Shown here in pieces: positions 24,827 through 34,000 of a stretch of DNA of 64,000 nucleotides (within the stretch, counting starts at the first letter, position 1; every line of letters begins with the position of its first letter). Source of the stretch: Aptenodytes patagonicus. Taxonomy: Eukaryota > Chordata > Aves > Sphenisciformes > Spheniscidae. The position numbers and the translations under genes are program-made. The stretch lies in contig NC_134963.1 in assembly GCF_965638725.1 (NCBI RefSeq), positions 8,315,501 through 8,379,500 on the forward strand, in the 5' to 3' direction. The notes under the pieces were generated by a model. That model made no database searches. It was given only the letters and a program-made list of their open reading frames with translations, and had not been told where the DNA came from.

Positions 24827-27800
24827 ATGATCGGGCAGAAGACGCTGCACTCCTTCTTCAGCGCCGCGCCGGCCAAAAAGCGCGGCCGCTCCCCGGAGCC
24901 GGGTGGCGATGCTGAGGTAGCGAGCGGGGGTCTGGGGGCGCCGGCGGCCCCGGAGTGGGGAGAGGGGGCTGGCGGTCGGGGGGCTGGCGGCTGTGGGGGG
25001 GGGGGGGGTGTCTCGCGGCGTTGGTGGCCGTTGGGGCGCGCGGCGCTGGCTGCCGTTGTGGGGGGTGGGACGGGGGAGGCCGCGTGGCCACTTCCAAAAA
25101 CCCCGCGCTCCTGGCACGCCTGACTGACCTGCCAATCGAGGCCACGCTCCGCCGCTGCCCAATGGGCGCTGAGGGTGGCCGCCGCGTCACGGTCGCTAGG
25201 CGGAGCGGCTCTCCGCCAGCTGCGGCAAGCCAATAGGGAGGAGCGTGCTCTTTCTTGGTGACCAATGGGGAGCGGGATTTTGGGCTTCCGCTTGTGGGCG
25301 GGAGCCGCTGGGCGCGGCGGCCAATGGGGGCGGGCCCGCCGTTGTTTTGCCGCGAAATACCCGCGTGCGGCGCGGCCGCCCCGCGGAGGGCGGTGCGTGG
25401 CCGGGGCTATGGCGGCCGCTCGGCTCCCGCTGCTCGGTCTGCGGCTGGGCCGCGGCGTCCCCGGCCCGCTCTGCAGCTGCCTCTTCGCTCGCTATTCCCA
25501 GGTCAGTGCCGCGAAGAGGGCGAAGGCGGCGGGAGATGAGGCGGGTAAGGCCTCGCCGCTGAGCCCGGAGCAGCTGGAGCGGATCCGCAAGAACAAGGAG
25601 GCGGCGCTGCAGCGGCTGGCCGAGCGGAACGTGCCCCCGGGCTTCGGGGAGAGCTGGCGGCGGCAGCTGGCCGGGGAGTTCTCGAAGCCCTACTTCGTGG
25701 AGGTGAGTGCGGCGGGGCTGCGCGGCCGCCGCTCCCCGCTGTCCCCGGGCTGAACCCGCCTTCTCTCCCTCCTCAGCTGATGGCGTTCGTAGCAGACGAG
25801 AGGAAACGTTACACGGTCTATCCGCCCCCCGACCAAGTCTTCACCTGGACGCAGATGTGCGACATCAGAGATGTGAGTAGAGCTGCAGGTGCTGGGGAGG
25901 GGAGGGGGGGGGGCGTCGCTCCAGCCGCTGGTGCATTTAAAACGGTGAAAATGCAGGGTTGGATGCGCACACGCGCACACGGTCATTTGATGTTTGGTCT
26001 CTTAAGCATCAGTCCCGTGTCGCGTGGATGCTGTCGTTTCTCTCGCGTAACTTGTAAATCCTGGCTTCTCTTTCATCTCTGATACTGAAACATGGGTTTA
26101 CTGCTTTATTACCCTCACTGGCCACAGAATTTCCTTTAAAGCTTTAGTTGGACTTTTGACCTGACTTCCAGTGTTACCAACTCAATGTACTGCCTGATTT
26201 TTGGATCTCGTACATCTCTTTGGTTTTTTAATCAATTTGTAATGAACTATAATTAAAAAAAAAAAAAGGACAGTGTTTAAGGTAATCCCATTGCCGATAA
26301 GCCATGTCAAAAATATCACAGCAAGTGTGGCATAAAACTAAAATGTGAGGAAATCTACTTGGAAAATACCTTAACAAGGTGTTTTATTGTGGCTTGTTGA
26401 AAATGTTGGTCTTTTGCACTCAAAATATCTTCATAATCTTAGCAGCAGAGCTGTGGTGATGTTAATCCTTAGTGTTAGGTGGGGACTGTGTTCTTTAACT
26501 TGTTTATAATGAGGCGTCAGTGATTTAACTTCAGTTCCTGGGGTTTGGTGTTTCATTTGGGTTTTTTTTTTGTCTGTGTGTTTGTTATGGGATAAAGCTC
26601 ATTTATAAGCTTTTTTCTTTTTTTTTTTCCCTTCCCTCTTTTGGGAATAATACTGATTATAATTCAGTGCTAACAAAGGTCTGCTTTCAGGTAAAGGTTG
26701 TCATTTTGGGACAAGATCCATATCATGGACCTAATCAAGCTCATGGGCTCTGTTTCAGTGTCCAGAAGCCTGTTCCACCTCCCCCCAGGTATGACAGCGC
26801 TCAATTTGCAAAATCCCCGTTGTTGCTTACGGCTGTGAGCCAGATAAGTGATAGGAAGTGTGTTGCGACTACTGAAATTTGAGTTGTGCATTGCCTAGGA
26901 AAAAAAAATCACTGCAAAATTATGGATGATTCTATATAGTTTGATATTCTCAAGAGCGTGCTGGATGTAAATTTGCATTTTCAGTTGTGCTGAGACCTTC
27001 TCATTAAGCTGCTACCCAGGCACACACAGGGGGTCCTTGTTACCCTGCTTCTACAAATGGCTTTATTACCTTAAACGATAAGATTAAAATCAATACTCTT
27101 CTTGTCTAGTTAAGGGCAGTAAGTGGTGCTGTTTGCTCTTATCTTTAACCGTGCATGTTTAAAATCTTCTGATGTTTTTTGTTTGCAGTTTAGAAAATAT
27201 TTACAAAGAACTGTCTACGGATATTGAGGACTTCACTCATCCTGGTCATGGTGATCTAACTGGCTGGGCCAAGCAAGGTGAGTTAATAGTCACTCTATCA
27301 ATTGTGATTCTAGTCACTGCAGGTCGTGAAGAAGCCTAGTGAGAAGAAAAGACCCATGGTTGGAAACAGTCCATCTGTAAAAGAGAAAATAAATTCTGAG
27401 TGCCTGTTGCTTAGCGGGTACCTTAGGATGAAAATTTAATTTATCATTTCTCAGGGGAAGCAGGAAAAAGCAGTTAACGCTTGATTTTTTTTGTTTCATC
27501 CTCTGTGTATCTGCTTGGTTTGCTAGGAGTGCTGCTACTCAACGCTGTTCTAACGGTGCGAGCTCACCAGGCCACCTCCCACAAGGAGAGAGGCTGGGAG
27601 CAGTTCACGGATGTGGTGGTGTCCTGGCTCAACAAGAACTTGCACGGGGTTGTCTTCATGCTGTGGGGAGCCTACGCCCAGAAGAAAGGCAGCTCCATTG
27701 ACAGGGTACAGGTTACTCCTCGTCTCTTCCCTCTCACTAATTTTTTTCATCAGTTGGGTGGACACTAGAGGGCACTTTCCTTACAGAGTTGGGGTTTTCT

Positions 27801-28358
27801 CCCTGCTTGAACTCTGCTGTCAAATTTAGTTGCCCTTCTGTTCCAGCTTAGCCTTTGCCAGAATTAAGCAACAAAAGTGGGGCAAGTGTAACCTTCTGTT
27901 GTCAGAAAAGCATCCATGTGAGGACAGAGCTGTTTTTTCTAGGAAAAGGCTCATGAAGAAGTATAAAACTTGCCGTTAGGATTACAGCAATTGAAAAACG
28001 GCCAGGGTGTTACTGCTGCTTGATGTATTCCATCCTCCTCTGCTCAGTGGGATAAAAGTCTTGGTCCTCACGGCCAGTTCTTCGGGTCCTCAGGCTGGTG
28101 GCTGAGGAGGTGTAGAGAGGAAATCACACCGGCTTGGCTGGGGCAGAAGCAGCCAGCCTTGTCCAGGCAGCTGAAAGCATGCAAATCTAACGAGCGGTTT
28201 CCTCTAACGCTTTACAGAAACGCCACCACGTCCTGCAGACGGTTCATCCCTCGCCTCTCTCTGTCAACAGAGGGTTTTTTGGCTGTCGGCATTTCTCGAA
28301 GACAAATGAATTGCTCAAGAAATCCGGCAAGAAGCCCATTGACTGGAGAGCGCTCTGA
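24827..28358 (+). CDS. UNG: Uracil-DNA glycosylase, nuclear isoform UNG2, complete
   Basis: Removes uracil from DNA to start base-excision repair at replication forks and in immunoglobulin diversification. Coding exons: 24827-24916, 25502-25702, 25777-25872, 26691-26788, 27189-27277, 27527-27705, 28218-28358; 894 nt, 297 aa (human UNG2 313). The first exon encodes [11 protein letters not shown], a PIP box for PCNA, and a basic nuclear signal AKKRGR. The RPA2-binding helix [20 protein letters not shown] follows. Water-activating motif [13 protein letters not shown] with Asp138; Leu-loop motif HPSPLS with His261. Exon 1A joins in phase 0 to an acceptor inside the UNG1 first exon (tattcccag, ending at 25501). 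Divergent partner of ALKBH2. Confidence 0.96.
25132..25325 (+). promoter_or_regulatory. UNG: Array of five CCAAT boxes before the UNG1 start
   Basis: CCAAT at 25132-25136, 25159-25163, 25230-25234, 25262-25266 and 25321-25325, all in the same orientation, 27-71 bases apart, the last ending 84 bases before the UNG1 ATG. CCAAT is the binding core of NF-Y. An E2F-like site (ttttgccgcgaaa, 25345-25357) follows. Together they suggest a TATA-less, cell-cycle type promoter for the mitochondrial isoform. Confidence 0.65.
25409..28358 (+). CDS. UNG: Uracil-DNA glycosylase, mitochondrial isoform UNG1, complete
   Basis: Alternative start of the same gene. ATG 25409 opens 31 codons, [16 protein letters not shown] and on, rich in Arg, Leu and Ala with no acidic residue: a mitochondrial presequence. 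These read straight into the common part at 25502 because exon 25409-25702 is used whole; the later exons are shared with UNG2. Total 897 nt, 298 aa (human UNG1 304). The catalytic domain is identical to that of UNG2. The presequence itself does not resemble human UNG1 closely, so the call rests on position, phase and composition. An in-frame ATG at 25265 would add 48 residues and lies among the CCAAT boxes, so it was not chosen. Confidence 0.9.
25873..26690 (+). other. UNG: UNG intron after exon ending 25872
   Basis: Longest UNG intron (818 bases), AT-rich with poly-A and poly-T runs near 26253-26267 and 26560-26630. It falls directly before the exon with the GQDPYHG motif. No other feature seen. 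Confidence 0.7.
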
Positions 28359-29560
28359 GCTGCGCGCAGAAGCTGGTGGGGTCTAATGGTTGGAAACAGC
28401 CCCTGTTTCAGGGGTTGTCTCGTTTCTGAAAAACTTTTGCTGACCTGAGAATTACTCTTTGGATGTTGATCAAGGAACAAATGACCAAGCTTTCAGAAGT
28501 GTTGTATTTTTTTAAATGTTTCTTAAAGAGCAGATTGGAGTGCTACATGGACAACTTCTCTGTTTGAACAGGTCTCAGCCTAGTTTGAAGCAAAGGAAAA
28601 AAGACGAGTTCTGTATTAATTTGTGTTCATTGTTGTAATGGGAATATATTTTCAGGCTCTTGTGAAAGGATATCAGTTCTTACAGGTGAAGCTGTTCAAC
28701 TTTTGTAAATACCCTGCTGCACCTCCTCCCACTTCTTTGCCTCCTACTATGCAAATCCAGATTTCATATTTGGGGTGTGTGGAGATGACTCCACAGGAGA
28801 AAAGGCTTTTGGTTTTAGCTTTTCGCTACAGATTATGAGATTTATTAGAAATATGTCCTCTTGGCACTGTAAAGACTGTACACTGTCAGAAGTCTTACTT
28901 GGTGTATCTCTACTCTCAAGATTTCGGGGTTAATCACCCCCCCCCCCCAGCTGAGGGAAGACTGTGACAGAGGCTCTGGTCGTGCTCTGAGGTTTTTGTT
29001 GGCATTTAGAGAGGAAAACTGTAATTTTTTTAGATTTTTACTGGATATGTTAATCACTTGGATGACAGGTGAGTTGTGATGACCACAGACTTTGTGGTAC
29101 CTGCCGATGGCAGCAGCAAAGGTTTGTTCATCAAGATCTGCCAACTGATGGGTTGATGGATGCAGATTATTAAAGATCTTTTAAGATCTTAAAACAGAAG
29201 GATTTTTGTGCTTTGCCTTCATAGGAGCAAATCGAGGTTTCTAGCCACTGTTGAAAATAACTGTTGGGACTTCCAGGATGGAGACAAGGTTGGACTTCGC
29301 GCTTCTGGGTTTCCAGTCCATCTTTGACTTCATAATTGCTTTAATGGAAGTGAAGTGCCTTCTTCATTGGGAAATTACATCAGTTTTTATAGAATAACGC
29401 TGTAAACCTTTCTTTGGTATTTGCTCCGATAGGTAACACTAGTACAAGTGAAGTTTACACTTTCTGTGGCTGTGTTGTGTTTTTTTTGTTTGGGTTGTTC
29501 CCCGCCCCCCCCCCCCCCGGCCCCGTTTGTGTTTTTAAATAAAAATTACTGTGTTTATGT
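28359..29560 (+). other. UNG: UNG 3'UTR with poly(A) signal at 29538
   Basis: AT-rich DNA after the UNG stop. AATAAA at 29538-29543 is followed by gtgtttatgttgtggtgtg, a GT-rich downstream element, making a convincing 3' end and a UTR of about 1.2 kb, similar to mammalian UNG. A C-rich run (about 29503-29518) lies shortly before the signal. Confidence 0.6.
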
Positions 29561-29859
29561 TGTGGTGTGATCTTACATTGGTAGGAACAGCGCAGGGAGG
29601 GAGGGAAGGGTGCCTGAGGTAAGGCCCTGGCTCTGCAATTGGTGCCAGCCTGGGGGGGAGGTCCCTGCTCTGCCTGGGGGTTTCCCCCTGCTCCCCCCCC
29701 CACCCCCCCGGGGAGGCAAAGCCGCAGGTGCTGGAGCTTCTCCTTGTCCCCGTGACTGGGCACAGGGCCAGGGCACCTTTGTCCCCCAGGGATCCGGTGT
29801 CCCTGGCCAGCCATGCCGAGGCGCCCCCCCCCCCCCCCGCCTTTCCACCCTCGCCTCCA

Positions 29860-30150
29860 GCAGTTTTCCAGGCGCGTTAGCGGGGAAATATTTCTGCTTG
29901 ACGTTACCGTCACGTGCGAGAACGCAACTGTAACGTGACCACGAGAGTCAGGGGACGCTGGGGGCCGGGATACATGCTCCCCCGACACGCACCCCCCTCA
30001 CCGGGGCCTGGCATCGCGCCGGCTTTCGGCCCGGTGTGGACAGAGTGACCGGCCGAGATAAGCGTGACTGGGAGTTGCGGTGCGGGCAGGCGCAGCCGGC
30101 GCTTGTCCCTGCCAGTGCCGGGGGGGGACCCGCGGGGCTCGGCACCCATG
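29860..30150 (+). promoter_or_regulatory. ACACB: Candidate ACACB promoter and noncoding first exon
   Basis: CpG-enriched stretch upstream of ACACB. It holds an inverted pair of CRE half sites, tgacg at 29899-29903 and cgtca at 29908-29912, overlapping an E-box CACGTG at 29911-29916; taacgtgacc follows at 29931. A consensus donor, catg/gtgagt at 30150/30151, would end a 5'UTR exon that splices to the acceptor ctctccccag ending at 30637, ten bases... nine bases before the ACACB ATG. Transcription start and exon use are inferred, not seen. Confidence 0.45.
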
Positions 30151-30646
30151 GTGAGTGGCCCCTTTCCTCCCAGGAAGGGGCCGGGGCTGAGGGGAGCATG
30201 GTGGGGCTGCGGCGGTTTTCCCTCACGACCATCCCTAGCTTTTACTGCCTGTAGAGATTTGGGGTTTTGGTTTAAGGGCCCCCCCCATCTGTGAGGGGCC
30301 GGGGATGGGGTCGGCAGGGTGGCCTCACCGCCACCCTTCGGATGCTGTGAGCAGCTGGGGAGGCGGGGGGCCCGTTTCAGCCCCCTTAATGCCATGTGAA
30401 GGCAGAGCGGAGCTGTGCCCCCTGCCAGAGCTGCTCCTGTTTTGGGGAATAAAAATAGCTCCAGCTGAGCCTGCAGGTGGCCCGGCCGAGCTGGAGGGGG
30501 TCTGGCTGGGTGTTGTGGGGGGCTGCGGTGCGGGGAGCACTGGGGAAGGGGACTTGGCGTGTTGGGGAGCTGCTCCTGTCCCCCTGCACTGGCTGATGGG
30601 GTCCTCCCTGACAGAGCGTCTCTGCGCCTCTCCCCAGGGCAGGTGA

Positions 30647-31065
30647 ATGCTGCCGGCCGCCCTGTTCCTGCTGGTACTGGTGCTGCTCATCTGGGCCAAA
30701 ATGTCCAACCCTCAGCCCAGGGAGGAGGAGAAGCTGGAGCAGACCTTGGCAGAGCAGCCAGCGGCTCCCACCGTAGCCAAGCCCCCAGCGCAGCCAAGCA
30801 CCCTGGCCCCCAACCTGCCGCCACAGGCCAGCAAGACTGCGGTGGGGGAGCAGGAGCAGATCGTGGTGTACAACCCTGCCGCTCTCCGCCGGCCGGCCCT
30901 GGCCAAATTCGTGCTGGGCTCCTTCGAGGACAACTCCTCTGATGATGAACTGGTGGCCGCGGCCTTCAGGGTGGGCAGCCGGCGCAGCAGCCTGGTCAGT
31001 GTTGGGGGGACTGGTGCTGAGCCCCCCACCATGACCGCCCCGCTGGAGCCTGCCACTGACATAAG
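30647..31065 (+). other. ACACB: ACACB exon 1: membrane anchor and variable N-terminus
   Basis: Encodes residues 1-139 plus two bases. [19 protein letters not shown] is a continuous hydrophobic helix and corresponds to the outer-membrane anchor of mammalian ACC2. It is followed by a Pro/Ala/Glu-rich low-complexity linker and the conserved patch [14 protein letters not shown] (human FILGSFDDYSSDED). The first ATG has a poor context (T at -3, C at +4); Met19 at 30701 has A at -3. Confidence 0.9.
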
Positions 31066-34000
31066 GTACGGCGCATGGGGTCGGGAGCAGCGGCGGTACA
31101 AAGATGCCCCCATTTGGGGTGGGCAGATGCTTTTTGTGGGTGCATTTCTCAGAGCCCCGTTGCTAAAATTGGGGTGCGTGTGCTTCTTGGAGCCCCAAAT
31201 CAATACCCCAGTCCTGCCTTCTTTGATGTGGTGCTGCATGAAAGACCCTGACAATAAGGTTAACGGCAGAACCCCAGGAAGAGCAGAGGTGTCCGAGTGC
31301 TCTGTGTGACAGCAGTGCCACATGCACGAGTGCAGCAAGGACTGGGGCAGGGGTTGCTCCGTTACAGTGATTTTGGATGTCAAAGAACAGGGTGGAAAGT
31401 GCTTTTAGTGTGCATGGCGTTCCTTCAAACGCAATCCCCAGCGCTACAACCAAATTGCCCAATTGCTCCCGTTTTCTCACAGCTTCCTCTCTCATTTTGC
31501 TGCTTCTCTCTGTCCCTGCACCATCTCCCGGTGCCGGGAAAGGCCGTGCCAATGCACCGGCTGCAGCTGTGGTTGGCACAGGATGGGAGCGCATCGGGGA
31601 GTGGGGATTTTCTTGTGTGGCGAGACGAGATTGGGGTCGGTTGCGGTGGTAAGCGTGCGGATGGGCAGTGGTGGGCGCTTCTGATGTTTGCCCTGCGCCC
31701 GCTGTCCTTCCGGGTGCACATTTTGTGCACGAGCGTTGCTGGGGGCATTTCATGGGATGTAAACCTGCAAGCTGAGCTGAGCCTTTTGACAGGGCACCTG
31801 CATGTGCACGTGTGCATGCACTTGCACTTGCACATGCACTTGTGCATGCAAATGTTGCCCTGTGCCCTCGGGGCTGGATCCCACAAGGACCCGCTCCTGC
31901 TGCCAGGTTCACTTTGCTTCTGCTATGGGGGGGATGCTAACACCCTCCCGGTATTGTGCGTGGGGAAACACAGCATCCCGGGAGGAGTGGGGTACGTGGG
32001 GTGCTCCTGTGCCGCTCCCGCCCTTCCTCTGCCCTTGCAACTGTTGCAGATAAATTATTCACAGCAGAAAAGTTGCCCTTTGGTGGTTTTACGATGAGTT
32101 GATGAAAAGTGGATGAGCTTTGCTCCATGGGTAGCTTCACAGCGACTTTTACCCAGCGCTGGTGCCGGCGGGGCCGTGGGGCAGCTCACTGCTGCCTGCT
32201 GGCTTGTGCAGAGCGGCTTCCCGTGCGAGCACAGCTGACCGTCATTATAAATAACTGGAAACAAAGCGCTGCTGCCCAGATCCTCCTGGCTGCTCCGCTC
32301 CCCGTTAAAAATAAAAGACCTTTGGCTGCAGGGACACGTTATGAAACTTGACAGCCTAACTGTGTCTTCTTGCCTAGCTGGGGTTTTGGGCGGTTTCACA
32401 GACAGTGCTGCCGGTGGGGTATCGCTGCTGTTCATCTGTGCTTTAATATGGGAGGAATTTCCTTATGTCGCCACCCGAGTCATGTTGTAGACGTGGCTGG
32501 TGCAGCTTGCAGGATGGGACGGGTGCACTGGCACAGGCTTTGCAGTGGGGTTTGGGGCTGTGGGAGGGAAGCAGGCAGCGCGGCCGGCCCTGGCAGAGCA
32601 GCAGAGCTGCCAAGCAGCGCAGGGGATGTGCCGGAGTGCGATAAACCTGGCGCTGCTCGATGCAGTGCTCCAGCTACTTGGAAAACACCCTGAGTGCATG
32701 GAGAGATCAGGACGTTTCCCAACCTCCCAGGGGGTTTTGACACATTTCCCCTTAAAATAAATGTGCCAAGTGCCGCTCCTGTGCAATCAGCTCATTCGGG
32801 GGGGGGTGGTCCTTCTTCCTTTGCTTATTTATAGCGCATCCATGGAATAACAATCAACAGTTCAAAATCTCTCTGAGTTATGAGGTGGGAATGTGAACCT
32901 GCTACTTAAAACAGAAAGTTGCTTAAAACTCTGGGCAGAGCCATGGGAAGGCACGTGCCTGGCTGCCGGGGAGGTCCCTGCCTGCCCGCCATGTGCTGCC
33001 GGCATTGCCAGACCTTCCTGTGCCGGCCGCTGCCGTGCCAGGAGGTGGGAGGCGCGAGGGCTGCCTTACATCGCTGCTGGGGCTGGAACCCTGCAGAGGG
33101 GCTGGTCCGGCCGTCCTGCTGCCAGCGCAGCCCACTTGGACCTGCCTGCTTCGGGGATGCGCGATGGGCTGTGAAACAGGGAGTAGACTCTGGAGGGCAT
33201 GGAAACGCCTTCAGTGGAAAACCATGGTAGGGGTGAGTCTGGCTGGCAGCGTGGTGAGCCTGGGAAGGTGTTTTGGGGTCCTGGAGCAGGCAGCGCGGGC
33301 AGGATGGGGTCTGATCTGGCAAGGAGCTGCGGCTGCTATCGTTGCAGGCTGTGCGAGAGCAAATTCCCAATGCAGCTTCTGAGAGCGGCGCATCACACTC
33401 TTTGCAAGGTTTCTCGCAGAGCACTGCCTACTCTTTGCTCCCCCTGTGGTAACTCTAGCACAGCTCGGGGTGGTCTTGTAGGGGCATCTCCAGCTGCACC
33501 CGTCAGAGACCTGGTGCTTATGCCATGGGGTTTGGAGGCAGCAATCCTGCTTGCCTTGCACCAACGCCTGTGAAGGGATGCTCTGTGCCATCCTGTGTAC
33601 CCGTTGTTTTTCCTGCCACCCATACCACCCAGCCGGGCTGCTCCGGGTGTCCTCCAGGGACGCGGGGGATAGATACAGCTCTGCAATGGGGTTTGGTGTG
33701 AACCGGGAGCTGTGGGGGCTTTGCAACAGACCTCGGTTGCTGCAAAGGGGCATTTGTGCAAGTACGTCCCTGGCAGTGGGAGGGAGGGTCTGTGCTTGGT
33801 GCTGCATTTCGGCCTCCTGGGAGTGTCCCCATTCCTCATCCCTTGGAGCAGTGTGGTGCGTTTCCAGCTGCAGCTGGAAAGCTGGCTGGCAGCTGTTAGC
33901 AGTGCAGAAGCGGGCATGGCCGTGCTGCGGTGGTAGCAGTGCTCTGGACACAAGCATGCTTCCAAAAACCCTGAGCAGCTCTCTGCTCCCTGAAATGCAA

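Larger units (their letters stand above)
24200..25750. promoter_or_regulatory. Shared CpG island, bidirectional ALKBH2/UNG promoter
   Basis: Dense CpG island covering ALKBH2 exon 1, the 353-base gap between the ALKBH2 and UNG2 start codons, and both UNG first exons. No TATA box. It contains the E2F palindrome at 24728-24739 in the UNG2/ALKBH2 gap and an array of CCAAT boxes at 25132-25325 in the intron before the UNG1 start. The layout implies one bidirectional promoter (ALKBH2/UNG2) and a second, separate UNG1 promoter. Confidence 0.75.

Noticed and set aside
24454-25265. Large Arg/Pro-rich frames on the minus strand over the UNG CpG island
   Set aside because: CpG-island artefact running opposite to the UNG first exons and upstream of ALKBH2.
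31163-33957. Long frames on both strands in ACACB intron 1 (up to 266 codons)
   Set aside because: High GC lowers stop frequency; no domains, and intron 1 is bounded by well-matched exons on both sides.
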